Part shown: piece after piece, positions 45,570 to 54,701 of the stretch
How positions within the stretch are numbered: position 1 is the first letter of the stretch
Layout: each line of letters opens with the position of its first letter
DNA from: Gemmatimonadota bacterium
GTDB taxonomy: Bacteria; JAAXHH01
Assembly: GCA_009838645.1 (NCBI GenBank)
Contig: VXRC01000012.1
Coordinates: 1-64,000, forward strand
Length of the DNA stretch: 64,000 bases
Reading direction: 5' to 3'
Translations under genes and position numbers: made by a program
Notes under the pieces: model-generated
Seen by the model: only the letters and a program-made list of their open reading frames with translations
The model's database searches: none
What the model was told of the DNA's origin: nothing

Positions 45570-46466
45570 TCAGCGCCCTTCCGCGATGCCCAGCCCGATG
45601 ATCCGGTCGGCGTTGCGCCAGAGGATTTTCTCGCACACTTCGGGGGTGATGTGCCCCTCGTCCCGTCGGGCGCGGAGCCACTCGATATGCTGGAAATCGA
45701 GTTCGGCGTCCGTGTGATCGAGCCCGAGCAACAGCCGGTCCTGGAATTCGTCCAGGAACACGTAGGTGAAGGCCGGGTCGCGGGTCAGGGCATTGAATCC
45801 GGAGCCCGCCGACAGGTCGCCGCACAGGTTGGGATAGGTCCTGAACAGCCGGACCAGGGTTCCGCCGGGCGCGATTGGCGTCTTGGCGTAACCTTCCTTC
45901 CGGTCGGCCGTGAGATCGCCGCTGATCTCGCTCCAGAAGGAGGCGCTGTGGCCGAAGAAGCGCAGGTTCGGAAACCGTTGGAGGGCCTTCTCGAACCGTG
46001 GAAAACCCAGTTCGTCGATCAGTCCGTACGTAACGACCTCCGGCGGCGAGGTGTGAAAGGTCACGGGCAGGCCCAGGTCCTCGCACGCGGCGAAAAGATT
46101 CCATAGCCGGGGATCATCCCAGTACACCCGGCTGGTCAACTCCCCCACGCCCCTGGCGCCGCGGGCCACGTACTGATCCAGCACGTCGCGGAACGCGTCC
46201 ACGCTGTCCAGGTCGTAACGGCGCACGTCGAAATCGCAGAAGGGGATGAACCGCCCGGGGTAGAGCCGGCAGATGTCGAAGACCTCGCCCATGCTCTGGG
46301 GTTCCCCGATCACCTCGGCGGACGTGAGCGGCAGGATCACTGCCTTGTCGATCCCCTTCTCGTCCATGCGCCGGACCTGCTCCTCGGCCGACATCATGGG
46401 CAGGCCGTTGTTGCGTTTCTTCAGCACCGGCCAGCGGAAGACGTGAGCGTGAATGTCGATGACCAT
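45570..46466 (-). CDS. Amidohydrolase (amidohydrolase_2, ACMSD-like)
   Basis: 298 residues, TIM barrel. VIDIHAHVF gives the HxH metal site at the N-terminus, LPVTFHTSP and RFFGHSASFW further His ligands, and LLLGLDHTDAELD the final aspartate. The family decarboxylates or hydrolyses small cyclic or aromatic acids. ATG 46466 starts MVIDIHAHV. It is followed on the same strand by further hydrolases upstream, an accessory catabolic cluster. Confidence 0.88.
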   Translation of the reverse strand: MVIDIHAHVFRWPVLKKRNNGLPMMSAEEQVRRMDEKGIDKAVILPLTSAEVIGEPQSMGEVFDICRLYPGRFIPFCDFDVRRYDLDSVDAFRDVLDQYVARGARGVGELTSRVYWDDPRLWNLFAACEDLGLPVTFHTSPPEVVTYGLIDELGFPRFEKALQRFPNLRFFGHSASFWSEISGDLTADRKEGYAKTPIAPGGTLVRLFRTYPNLCGDLSAGSGFNALTRDPAFTYVFLDEFQDRLLLGLDHTDAELDFQHIEWLRARRDEGHITPEVCEKILWRNADRIIGLGIAEGR

Positions 46467-46480
46467 GATGAACCTTTTAC

Positions 46481-46852
46481 TTATGCTACGGTCTTCAGTC
46501 GGACGGATGGAAGTTTCTTCAGACGTTGGTTGACCGGATCCACTTCAATCCCCGCGGATAACAGCGCGGTAGCACCGAGCTGCGGTTCGGTGCCCGGTTC
46601 GCCGAAGAGCACGGTCCCGCCTACGTGCTCACCCATCACTTCGAGCGTAGCCACGGTGACATCCACCGAAATCTCGCTGCCGTCCTCCAGCGTGTAAACG
46701 CGTGTCGTCCTTGGCTTCAGGCCAATACTCTCGAGATACGGCCGAGGGACAAGGGTGTCGGTGGCACCTGTGTCCACCAGGAACAGTCCCTCCCAGTACT
46801 TCCGCGCATCCGCAGGATTGGTGACCCTGACCCTGGCATGGATCGCACCCAA
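46481..46852 (-). CDS. Retropepsin-like aspartic protease, clan AA
   Basis: 123 residues, a single-domain aspartyl protease. FLVDTGATDTLVP carries the DTGA active site, followed by the flap region and LGATALLSAGIEVDP where the hydrophobic-Gly motif is expected. Two copies would be needed for an active dimer. TTG 46852 is chosen because AAGGAG stands 7 bases upstream. Its place between two amidohydrolases is odd. Confidence 0.75.
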   Translation of the reverse strand: MGAIHARVRVTNPADARKYWEGLFLVDTGATDTLVPRPYLESIGLKPRTTRVYTLEDGSEISVDVTVATLEVMGEHVGGTVLFGEPGTEPQLGATALLSAGIEVDPVNQRLKKLPSVRLKTVA

Positions 46853-46885
46853 CTCGTGTCTCCTTCCGGGAAAGCCCGTACTAAG

Positions 46886-47731
46886 TCACCCCAGCCCCCA
46901 CACCTCCGCCGCCGTACCCCCCAGCAACCGGTCTTTCTCCGCACTCGTAAGGAAGTCGTAACCCTCCAGGACCAGCAGCAGCTCGTCGGCCAGCGAAAGC
47001 CAGTTGTGCTTCACCCGGTGATGTCCCGGGTACCCGGTGCCCCACATGGCCCGTTCCACCCCGAAGGCATCCAGAAGCGCGCGGATGAAAGGGTGCATGT
47101 CGCGGAAGGGGAAGGGCTCCTGCGACCGCCCCTTCACGTCCGAGATCTTCACGAAAATCCGGTCGTGCCGGGCCAGGTCGAGAATGGGCTGGAAGACCTC
47201 CATCCCGGTTTCAGGATCGGGATATCCCATGTGGTCGATGATCAGCGTCATGTCCGGATGGCGCCGGGCGATCTCGTCGACCTGGGGCGCATCCCCGGGC
47301 CTCATGTGGAACTGGATCACCGCGTCCCGTGCGGCGAGTTTCTCCCACATGGTCCGGTTGTCTTCTTTCACGAGAATCTGCTCGTCCGGATAGTAGAAGG
47401 GGTGGAAACGGAAACCGACCAGCCCCCGGTCCTCCATCCAGTACCGGACCTGCTCGGCGTTCCCTTCGGTATCCTGCGGGTCGATCAGGCCGTGCCCCAC
47501 GAACCGGTCCGGAAACCGGGCCACGGAATCGGACATGTAGCCGTTGTCCCATGTCGACCACGACGTCTGCACCAGCACGCTTACGTCCACGCCGTTGGCG
47601 TCCATGTCTTCGATCAACTCGTCGGCCGTACCGGGCTCGTCCGGCTCCGCCGTCCACGTCGGTGCGGTGGGCCCCACCGGGTACCGGGGCGGATCGATCT
47701 CCCAGACATGTACGTGAGTATCGACGATCAT
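46886..47731 (-). CDS. Amidohydrolase family protein
   Basis: 281 residues. IVDTHVHVWEID is the HxH metal site; GFRFHPFYYP, VIQFHMRPGD, LIIDHMGYPDPE and MWGTGYPGHH follow the amidohydrolase_2 order. It resembles the first amidohydrolase in the cluster but is clearly distinct in sequence. Likely a hydrolase of a lactone or cyclic acid. Start ATG 47731. Confidence 0.88.
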   Translation of the reverse strand: MIVDTHVHVWEIDPPRYPVGPTAPTWTAEPDEPGTADELIEDMDANGVDVSVLVQTSWSTWDNGYMSDSVARFPDRFVGHGLIDPQDTEGNAEQVRYWMEDRGLVGFRFHPFYYPDEQILVKEDNRTMWEKLAARDAVIQFHMRPGDAPQVDEIARRHPDMTLIIDHMGYPDPETGMEVFQPILDLARHDRIFVKISDVKGRSQEPFPFRDMHPFIRALLDAFGVERAMWGTGYPGHHRVKHNWLSLADELLLVLEGYDFLTSAEKDRLLGGTAAEVWGLG

Positions 47732-47758
47732 GTGGTGGTCCTTATCCTTTAAGGTGTA

Positions 47759-48520
47759 TCACACACTACACGTATCGTAGGCCGCCTGCATCGCGGCCAG
47801 CGGGTCGCCCAGGGGCACGAACTCGTGGCCGACGTACCCCGCGTAACCGGTCTCGCCGATGGCGCGCATGACGGGCGGGTAGTAGATCTCCTGGGTCTCG
47901 TCGAGGTCGTTCCGGCCGGGGTTGCCCGCCGTGTGGAAGTGGCCGATGTGCGCGATGTTGACCCGGATGGTGCGGATCAGGTCGCCTTCCATGATCTGCA
48001 TGTGGTAGATGTCGTAGAGCAGCTTGACCCGCGGCGAACCGACCCCCTCGCAGACGGACACGCCCCAGTCCGTGTAGTCGCACTGGTAGTCCGGGTGGTT
48101 CACCTTGCTGTTGAGCAGTTCCATGCACAGGGTTACGCCCTTCTCCTCTGCGGCCTTCACGACGCGCAGCAGGCCCTCGATGCAGTTGTCGCGGCCTTCG
48201 TCGTCGGACTTGCCCGCCCGGTTGCCCGAGAAGCAGATCAGGCCGGGTATTTCGTAAGCGACGGCCTGGTCCATGTTGGCCAACAGTTCGTCCTCGATAC
48301 GGTCGTGATTCTCCCGCTTGTTCAACCCGTCGGGCAGGGAAGCGTGGCCCACGACGATGGCGATGTCCATGCCCGCGTCGCGCACCTGGTTCCAGTGCTC
48401 CTCCGGCAGCATCTCGACGGACGCGTAGCCCATACGCGCCGCTTCCCGGATAAGCGATTCCGGGGTTAGCCCGCCCCGGTTGAAACAGCCGAAACAGATG
48501 GACTGCCTGATGGTGCTCAT
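47759..48520 (-). CDS. Sugar-phosphate isomerase/epimerase, hydroxypyruvate isomerase-like
   Basis: 253 residues, xylose isomerase-like TIM barrel. MGYASVEMLPEEHW, VTLCMELLNSKVNHPDYQCD, LLYDIYHMQIMEGD and HIGHFHTAGNPGRND place the metal-binding Glu, Asp, His residues as in hydroxypyruvate isomerases and related epimerases. ATG 48520. The longer frame to 48961 overlaps the PhyH gene and is not used. Confidence 0.88.
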   Translation of the reverse strand: MSTIRQSICFGCFNRGGLTPESLIREAARMGYASVEMLPEEHWNQVRDAGMDIAIVVGHASLPDGLNKRENHDRIEDELLANMDQAVAYEIPGLICFSGNRAGKSDDEGRDNCIEGLLRVVKAAEEKGVTLCMELLNSKVNHPDYQCDYTDWGVSVCEGVGSPRVKLLYDIYHMQIMEGDLIRTIRVNIAHIGHFHTAGNPGRNDLDETQEIYYPPVMRAIGETGYAGYVGHEFVPLGDPLAAMQAAYDTCSV

Positions 48521-48548
48521 TAATGGCTCCTTCAGATGTGGCGCGCCG

Positions 48549-49352
48549 TCACCCGTACGCGCCGTGCTCCAGGAACCCGAACAGGCGTTTCTGGCGGGGA
48601 TCGGCATCACGGTATACGTGCTCGGGCATGGTGTAGTCGATGAAGGGGAAGTACTTGTGGCCGATGACGCGCCGCGCGTAGGTGATCTGGGTGATGTACC
48701 GCGTGCGGTCGCTCCGGTTCGGCCCGCCCCGGTGCCAGACCTGGTTGTTGAACATGGTGACGCTGCCCGCCGGGCCGAGGTTGTAGTGGATCCGGTCCTC
48801 CCACTCGGTACCCTCCAGCGAATCGGGACAGGGACGGCCGAGGAGGTGGGAACCCGGGATGACTTCCGTACCGCCGTGTTCGGGTTCTGTGACGTCGGTG
48901 AGATAGTAGTTGCAGGTGAAGAAGAGGACCGGCAATCGGATGTTCTGCGGAGGGTCTCCATCCGTCACCAGGAAATGGGGCGCGTCGTCCTGGTGCCACC
49001 GGAAGGACCCGCCGGGACGCGTCTTAAAGGAGTTGTTGTGGATGACGTGGCAGTTCTCGGCCACCAGCGCCTCGGCGAAGCTGACGATGGGCTCGAGGTC
49101 GAAGAGGCGGCGGTTCGTCTCGCTGAACTCGAACATGCGGTGGCACAGCGCCATGTGCTCGCTGACCGAATTCAGTCCGTTGGGGTTCTCCCGCAAGCCG
49201 TAGTCCAGGTCCCCGCGCAGGGCATCGCACCAGTCGGGCGGCAGCACGTTCTCCAGGAAAAGGAATCCCTGGCGGTTGAACGTATCGACCCAGTCCTGGA
49301 TCTGCGCCGGTCCGGCGACTTTGCCACCCAGGGGGATTGTGCCGGTGGTCAT
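48549..49352 (-). CDS. Phytanoyl-CoA dioxygenase (PhyH) family protein
   Basis: 267 residues. FRWHQDDAPHFL holds the HxD ligands and FNNQVWHRGGPNRSDRTR the distal His and the 2-oxoglutarate Arg. GGTEVIPGSHLLGRP is typical. Together with the isomerase and two amidohydrolases downstream on the same strand it forms a small catabolic operon, with an oxygenation step followed by hydrolysis and isomerisation as a plausible but unproven order. Confidence 0.9.
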   Translation of the reverse strand: MTTGTIPLGGKVAGPAQIQDWVDTFNRQGFLFLENVLPPDWCDALRGDLDYGLRENPNGLNSVSEHMALCHRMFEFSETNRRLFDLEPIVSFAEALVAENCHVIHNNSFKTRPGGSFRWHQDDAPHFLVTDGDPPQNIRLPVLFFTCNYYLTDVTEPEHGGTEVIPGSHLLGRPCPDSLEGTEWEDRIHYNLGPAGSVTMFNNQVWHRGGPNRSDRTRYITQITYARRVIGHKYFPFIDYTMPEHVYRDADPRQKRLFGFLEHGAYG

Positions 49353-49600
49353 GCCGTTTCCGTTACTTCGATCGAATTTGAGAAATGTGTTTTAGGAGAT
49401 ATGGTTCTCGTGTACCGGATATAACCGTGCACATGAAAACCGAATTAAACCGCGCTGATGGGAATGTGCAAGGGATTAAGTCCTTGGGTGGTCGGGGCTA
49501 GCCAACTCACAGGAAGATGATTGATTGGGACAGCCAGGTAGCGCATTCTTACGTAGTGCCCCGGTCCATGAACACTGGGGCTTTAAGAAGGAGGGTAACT

Positions 49601-49885
49601 ATGATTCGTCCAACCGGGGTGAAAGCCCTTGATGGACACCGTCTCTGGCTCGAGTACTCCGATGGGTCCGCCGGAGAGGTCGATCTTTCCCATCTAGCGG
49701 GTATCGGGGTGTTTATCGCTTGGAATGATCATGGACGCTTCGAGGAGGTCCATATAGCCCCGCACGGAGCAATTGCCTGGGACGATGCCCTTGAACTTTG
49801 CCCTGATGCACTGTACTTGGCGCTTTCCGGCAAGTCTGTCGAAGAAGCCATGCCCGGTGTGCAAACGCTGACTGAGAATGCCTGA
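49601..49885 (+). CDS. DUF2442 domain protein
   Basis: 94 residues. MIRPTGVKALDGHRLWLEYSD, GEVDLSHLAG and IAPHGAIAWDDALELCPD are the conserved segments of DUF2442, small proteins often encoded next to DUF4160 and thought to form toxin-antitoxin-like pairs. No DUF4160 gene is recognisable beside it. AAGGAGG 6 bases before ATG 49601 fixes the start; the frame opens earlier at 49517 without such a site. The preceding gap 49353-49600 shows no other gene. Confidence 0.8.
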   Translation: MIRPTGVKALDGHRLWLEYSDGSAGEVDLSHLAGIGVFIAWNDHGRFEEVHIAPHGAIAWDDALELCPDALYLALSGKSVEEAMPGVQTLTENA

Positions 49886-50110
49886 ACTCTGCCAGCCGTC
49901 TGACCCCGCCCGGTAAGATTGCTCCGCTGGAGTAAACAGGACCAAAAACACCACATCGAATACGGCAACACCTCCTGTAGATAATCAACACCCTCCTACA
50001 TATCCAAATCGTCAAGTACGCAAGCTGTCTTCGCGGCTGTTGCAATTACGGCCCTGGTCTGCGACTTCAGGTATAGTCCGCTTAGACAGGTTTTTCTTGA
50101 CTTTCTTAAA

Positions 50111-50137
50111 ATAACTAGTTATCTGACTAGTTATAAT
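50111..50137 (+). promoter_or_regulatory. Operator-like repeats with a -10 box before the toxin-antitoxin pair
   Basis: ATAACTAGTTAT (50111-50122) is a perfect 12-bp palindrome. ACTAGTTAT occurs again at 50125-50133, 11 bases after the first copy (50114-50122), and runs into TATAAT (50132-50137). Such overlapping sites are common for antitoxin autorepression. No other coding signal is seen from 49886 to 50189. Confidence 0.55.
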
Positions 50138-50189
50138 ATCGTTCTTCAGTCCAAATGGGAACGTCGATCATCGATCAGGTCACTTTGTC

Positions 50190-50504
50190 ATGGGCAGGGA
50201 ATGGCAGGTCCAGGAAGCGAAGGCGAAGTTCAGCGAACTCCTCGAAACGAGCCGGGAGGAGGGTCCTCAGGTCGTGACCAAGCGGGGCGTGAAAACGGCC
50301 GTCCTGGTTTCCATCGAAACGTGGGAACGGATGGCGCGGTCGACCCGGCTCGGCCTAAAGGACCTGCTGCTGTCGCCGGAAGCGCGCACCGAGTCCCTGA
50401 CGCCACTGCGGGAACGGCGTCGAACGCGCGGGACGGCAGACCCGTCAGGACCGGCAAACCCGGCAGACCCAGCAAACCCGCCAGGACCGGCAAACCCGGA
50501 ATGA
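50190..50504 (+). CDS. Phd/YefM-type antitoxin with repeat tail
   Basis: 104 residues. WQVQEAKAKFSELLETSREEGPQVVTKRG and VLVSIETWERMARS are the Phd/YefM DNA-binding domain. The last ~24 residues are a Pro/Ala/Asn/Gly stretch (GTADPSGPANPADPAN...) encoded by a 36-bp tandem repeat, longer and odder than the usual toxin-binding tail. It precedes the PIN toxin gene by only 3 bases. Confidence 0.88.
   Translation: MGREWQVQEAKAKFSELLETSREEGPQVVTKRGVKTAVLVSIETWERMARSTRLGLKDLLLSPEARTESLTPLRERRRTRGTADPSGPANPADPANPPGPANPE
50446..50498 (+). repeat. 36-bp tandem repeat in the antitoxin tail
   Basis: caggaccggcaaacccg occurs at 50446-50462 and at 50482-50498, a 36-bp offset, giving the protein sequence GPANP twice with a related unit between. 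It lies exactly in the part that should contact the toxin. Confidence 0.85.
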
Positions 50505-50507
50505 CCC

Positions 50508-50927
50508 ATGTATCTACTGGATACCGAAGTCGTATCGGAGCTTCGCAGGAGCCAGCCGCACAAGGATGCGCTGGCGTGGTTTTCGGACGTGGCCCCGGAC
50601 CAGGTCTACCTTTCCGCCGTGACCGTGGGCGAGATTCAGACGGGCATCGAGTTCGCCCGGGCAAAGGATGCTTCCCGGGCGGCGGAACTGGAGTCCTGGA
50701 TGGGCAAACTGATGGATTCCCAACGTGTCCTTCCCATGGATACGGCGGTCTTCCGCGTGTGGGGAAGGCTTCTGTACCGCCGGTGGGACGTCCGCATGAC
50801 CGACGCCATGATCGCCGCGACGGCCGTGGTGCACCGGCTGACCGTGGTCACCGGGGATCCAGAATCCTATGACCGGCTCGGCGTAGAAACGCTGAATCCA
50901 TACGAGAAGGTAAACGGTAATGTATGA
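50508..50927 (+). CDS. PIN-domain ribonuclease toxin (VapC/FitB-like)
   Basis: 139 residues. The acidic active site is visible in MYLLDTEVVSEL, SAVTVGEIQTGI, DVRMTDAMIAATA and VVTGDPESY. These residues bind metal and cut RNA. It stands right after the Phd-type antitoxin, a known hybrid arrangement. Its stop overlaps the next gene's start by 8 bases, so translation reads straight into an unrelated metabolic gene. Confidence 0.9.
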   Translation: MYLLDTEVVSELRRSQPHKDALAWFSDVAPDQVYLSAVTVGEIQTGIEFARAKDASRAAELESWMGKLMDSQRVLPMDTAVFRVWGRLLYRRWDVRMTDAMIAATAVVHRLTVVTGDPESYDRLGVETLNPYEKVNGNV

Positions 50928-52302
50928 CGTAGACGCCATCGCCGCCTACGACCGGGAGAACGTGGCGGACATCAAGGCCCGCCAGGGCCGGATCAACGAG
51001 GACGGGCGCGCGGCCGGGCTGAAGATCACGGACGTGCGCACCTGGCGCGTGCTGATGCCGTGGCGGGGCACGAAGCGATGGGACGGGTCCGCGGAAGGGT
51101 TCTCATTCGCCGAATTCGAAACAGACCAGGGCCTGGTGGGCGTAGCCGAAGGTTTGTCCAGCGAGGCCGACGCGCTGCGTTCCCGGGTCCTGGGAAAAAA
51201 CCCCTTCGAACCGGAGGTCCGCGGGTTGATGGGCCTGGCCTACTGGGACCTGGCCGGCAAGATCGCCGGAAAGCCCCTCTACCGGTACCTTCGCGAGGTC
51301 TTCGAACTGGATACTCCGGTGGTCACGAAGATCCCCATCGCGGCCTACACCTGGTGCCGCTTCCCCGACGTGAACGGCGAGCACGAGGTGACCTTCGACA
51401 CCTATCCGCGGCACGTGAAAGCGCTCATGGAGGACGAGACCTTCCGGATCATCAAGCTGTCCATGTGCGACTTCGAGCCCCATCGTTACGTCGAGCTCAT
51501 CCACAACATCCGCGATGAGGTGGGCTTCGACGTGGACATCCGCGTCGATCCCCACGCGTCGTGGAGCGAGAGCGAAGCCCTGCGGTTCATGCAGGGGGTG
51601 GAGGACTGCCGGATCGAATGGATCGAGGAACCCGTCGGCGGCCGGTTCGAGAACATCTTCCGCGCCGGCCACCGCCTGCGGCTCATGAGCAGCATCCCCA
51701 TTTCCTCCCATGTCTGGCTGCCGCCCCTCCGCCGGGACGCGGCGCCCCGCCCCTACGGCGCTCATGTTTCGGGCCGCTACGGCGACGAGACCCTGGACCA
51801 GCCGCTGGACCTCGACGCCATACGCCGCCACGTGGCCGCCGACGTGACCGCGCCGGACGCCTACGCGGGGCCGCTGGCCCTCAAGCGGTACTACGACACC
51901 GCCCGGTTCATGGGCATGGAACTGGGCATGCACAGCGCCTACGAACTGGGTCCGGGCACGGCCATTCGCCTCCACGTCGCCGCCTTCGCCTTCCCCTACA
52001 CCATTCCCTACCACATCGTACACGGGAATGGGACCATGCCCATGTCGCTTCACGGCCTGGACGCCCACTACAACCAGTGGGTGGGTGACGTCATCAAGGG
52101 CGGCAAGATGCCCTACGAGGACGGTTGCCTCCGCGTTCCCGAAGGACCCGGCCTGGGGGTGGAACTCGATCACGACCTGCTCGACGAATACCGGTGGACG
52201 GAAGAGAAGCAGGATCTGCACACCCGCCACATCGAGGCAATCCGGGCGAACCATCTCGACCGGCTGGGCTGGCGCAAGGACCGGCTGGGCTGGCTGCGGT
52301 AG
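50920..52302 (+). CDS. Enolase-superfamily (mandelate racemase/muconate lactonising) enzyme
   Basis: 460 residues. GLMGLAYWDLAGKIAGKPLYRYL is the capping/barrel junction, RIIKLSMCDF a lysine-bearing strand, DIRVDPHASW and IEWIEEPVGG the metal Asp and Glu ligands. Enzymes of this group take a proton alpha to a carboxylate, often as acid-sugar dehydratases. The C-terminus ends in a 21-bp DNA repeat (DRLGWRK DRLGWLR). Start ATG 50920 overlaps the PIN toxin stop. Substrate unknown; an MFS exporter/importer gene lies downstream on the other strand. Confidence 0.85.
   Translation: MYDVDAIAAYDRENVADIKARQGRINEDGRAAGLKITDVRTWRVLMPWRGTKRWDGSAEGFSFAEFETDQGLVGVAEGLSSEADALRSRVLGKNPFEPEVRGLMGLAYWDLAGKIAGKPLYRYLREVFELDTPVVTKIPIAAYTWCRFPDVNGEHEVTFDTYPRHVKALMEDETFRIIKLSMCDFEPHRYVELIHNIRDEVGFDVDIRVDPHASWSESEALRFMQGVEDCRIEWIEEPVGGRFENIFRAGHRLRLMSSIPISSHVWLPPLRRDAAPRPYGAHVSGRYGDETLDQPLDLDAIRRHVAADVTAPDAYAGPLALKRYYDTARFMGMELGMHSAYELGPGTAIRLHVAAFAFPYTIPYHIVHGNGTMPMSLHGLDAHYNQWVGDVIKGGKMPYEDGCLRVPEGPGLGVELDHDLLDEYRWTEEKQDLHTRHIEAIRANHLDRLGWRKDRLGWLR
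52258..52299 (+). repeat. Two 21-bp units at the very C-terminus of the enolase-family gene
   Basis: gaccggctgggctggcgcaa(g) at 52258-52278 and its near copy at 52279-52299 encode DRLGWRK and DRLGWLR directly before the stop codon. Just after the stop, cagccttccacgcg is also repeated twice 18 bp apart. Confidence 0.9.
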
Positions 52303-52386
52303 ACGAGCCGCGCTACCAGGCCGACCGCGCCGCCGTGCCGACCGCCAGCCTTCCACGCGCCACCAGCCTTCCACGCGGCCGTCCCC

Positions 52387-53616
52387 TCAGTCCTTCCGCA
52401 ACCCGCCAACTCTCCACAGTACGCTGACTACCCCCAGGCTGGCGATCCCGCCGCAAACCGTGAGGGCCAGGGGCGCGCCCGCGACCGCGGCCAGTCCGCC
52501 GACGAGCAGGCGGCCGGGCGGACCGCCGCCGATGGCGAGGACAAGGAGGCCCATGACCCGGGGCCGCATGGCGTCGCTGGACGTGCGGAGGACGATGGAG
52601 GACTGCATGATACCGAACCCGGTCTGCCCGACGCCCACCAGGATCAACATGATGAGCGAAAGCGGGAAGGACGTCGACAGGGCGAAGACCAGCGTGGCCA
52701 GGGCGTTCACAAGGGAACTGATGGTGAAGACCATGCCGTCGCGGTAGTGTTGACCCAGCCGGTCGATTAGGGCGATGCCGAGGATGGAGCCGATGCCGGT
52801 GCCCGCGCCGAGGATGCCCAGTTCCAGGGGGCCGAGGAAGAGGACGTCCCGGACGAAGACGGGCAGCAGGACCTGGTAGGAGAAGGCGAAGGCGTTCATG
52901 ATGAAAGTGATGATCAGCACGCCCGAGATCCTGGGATGCCGGCGGGAATACCGGTAGCCGAGGAGCAGGTCCTTCATGGGACCGAGCCGGCCCTTCTTCC
53001 GGCCCTTCCGGTCCGTAGCGGCGGAGAGCCGGACGATCACGACGATCTGGACGACCTGCAGGAGGAAGAGGGCCAGGAAGCCGCCCTTCGTCCCGGCGAA
53101 CTCGAGCAGGACGCCGCTCATGAGCGGCCCGATCAGCCGGGAGATGTTCTGGGGCACCGTCTCCAGCACCATGGCGTCTGTCGTCCGGTCCTTGCCCACC
53201 AGGTCCGGGATAAGCGCCCGGCGGCAGGACCAGTCGTAGGCGCTGCCCAGGCCGATCAGGACGGAGCCGATGACGACGTGCCAGAAGGCCAGGTGGCCGA
53301 GCAGGGCGAGGACCCAGAAGAGGCCGATGACGATGCAGTTGATGAACTGGGCGTTGACGATCAGCCGGCGGTAGCTCACGTACCGGACCACCGTGCTGAA
53401 GAAGGGGCCGAAGAGCATGAACGGCGCCATGCGGCAGAAGCTGACCAGCGCCACCATGCCGGCCGAGTCGGTCATTTCCAGCACGACCCAGCCGACGATC
53501 AGTTCGTCCATCCAGCGCGTCTGCCACCAGATGCTGCTGGATATCCAGAGGTTACGGAAGTCGGGTATGGAAAGCAGGCGGGCCGCTTTCCAGCGTGAGC
53601 CGAGCCGGACGAACAT
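52387..53616 (-). CDS. MFS transporter
   Basis: 409 residues with about 10-12 hydrophobic segments. WWQTRWMDELIVGWVVLEMT and GSAYDWSCRRALIPDLVGKDR (the cytoplasmic loop signature between helices 4 and 5 in DHA3/EntS-like exporters) place it in the multidrug/siderophore export branch. Substrate unknown. Start ATG 53616. The region 53617-53840 upstream holds nothing I can support. Confidence 0.88.
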   Translation of the reverse strand: MFVRLGSRWKAARLLSIPDFRNLWISSSIWWQTRWMDELIVGWVVLEMTDSAGMVALVSFCRMAPFMLFGPFFSTVVRYVSYRRLIVNAQFINCIVIGLFWVLALLGHLAFWHVVIGSVLIGLGSAYDWSCRRALIPDLVGKDRTTDAMVLETVPQNISRLIGPLMSGVLLEFAGTKGGFLALFLLQVVQIVVIVRLSAATDRKGRKKGRLGPMKDLLLGYRYSRRHPRISGVLIITFIMNAFAFSYQVLLPVFVRDVLFLGPLELGILGAGTGIGSILGIALIDRLGQHYRDGMVFTISSLVNALATLVFALSTSFPLSLIMLILVGVGQTGFGIMQSSIVLRTSSDAMRPRVMGLLVLAIGGGPPGRLLVGGLAAVAGAPLALTVCGGIASLGVVSVLWRVGGLRKD

Positions 53617-53840
53617 GGACGCCCTGTGGAAAATCCTGTTGACGGGCAGGTGGGACCATCTATATTCCGATTTATCTGAACGATCGGCACCACCGATAAC
53701 CGGATCTCCTCGTCGTCTGCCGACAATCCGGTCCGCGGTGATTCTGGGACAAGAAAGCCTTTCTATCGGCCACAGTCAAGCGTTCCGCATACCCTTTCGA
53801 ACGCCGTGATCACGCCTGCTCGAAATATGGGAGTGCCGTC

Positions 53841-54701
53841 ATGAGCGACGGGCTTCGCATCCTGTCCATCGGTGCGCATCCGGCCGACATATTCGACCAG
53901 TCGGGCGGCGCCATGGCCCATCACACCGCCCGCGGGGACTGGGTGGGATGCGTCGTGCTGACTCACGGCGCCCGCGTGCACGACAAGGTCATCAGCGACG
54001 ACATGTTCCACGCGGATGAGGTGCCGGACGGGGACACCCTGAAGCGGATGATGGCGGAACGGTCCGACGTAAAGGCGGAAGAGGTGAAATCGGCGTGCCG
54101 CGCCCTCGGCGTGGAGGACGTCTATTTCATGGGCGTGGATGATGCCGTGCTTCTGCCGGACCGGCCGATCGTGCGCCAGCTCGCCAGCCTGTTGCGGGAA
54201 CTGAAGCCGGATATCATCCTCACGCATTTTCCCGACGAGGGCGGCGGCACCTGGAACCCCCACGCCGTGGCCGGACGGATCGTCATGCTCGCCATGGGGC
54301 TGGCCGGCTCCGTCGACCCGGGCGACCGGCGTCCTCCCCACCAGGTGGCCCAGGTGTTCTACTGGGGCTGCGGCGGGGCGAGTCTTCCCAGGAACGTCTG
54401 GGACGCCCGCGGCGGGTACTACAACGACGTCTTCATCGACATCACGGACGTGGTCGACAAGAAACTGGCCGCGCTGGACGCCCTGGTGAGCCAGGGCTAC
54501 GGCGGCGCATACGCGCGCAAGCGCATCGAGACGTCCGACGGGGCCTTCGGAAGCGCGGGCCACGTCGCCTACGCCGAGGGGTTCATTACGCTCAATGCCG
54601 AAACCCACTACTACTTCCCCGTCTCGTCCTACGCCCTCGAACGGGCCCGCCGATCGGACCACGAGAACATCGAGAAAGTCAGTTACAAGTACGAAGCGTG
54701 A
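53841..54701 (+). CDS. PIG-L family deacetylase with altered metal motif
   Basis: 286 residues. GAHPADIFDQSGG stands where the family motif AHPDDExxGxGG is expected, so the first Asp and the Glu are replaced (AHPADI). One His and one Asp remain, and THFPDEGGGTWNPHAVAGR gives the later His ligand. This may be a divergent active enzyme (N-acetylglucosamine-type deacetylation) or a binding protein. ATG 53841 is preceded by a modest site. It begins a four-gene run with rhaM. Confidence 0.85.
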   Translation: MSDGLRILSIGAHPADIFDQSGGAMAHHTARGDWVGCVVLTHGARVHDKVISDDMFHADEVPDGDTLKRMMAERSDVKAEEVKSACRALGVEDVYFMGVDDAVLLPDRPIVRQLASLLRELKPDIILTHFPDEGGGTWNPHAVAGRIVMLAMGLAGSVDPGDRRPPHQVAQVFYWGCGGASLPRNVWDARGGYYNDVFIDITDVVDKKLAALDALVSQGYGGAYARKRIETSDGAFGSAGHVAYAEGFITLNAETHYYFPVSSYALERARRSDHENIEKVSYKYEA

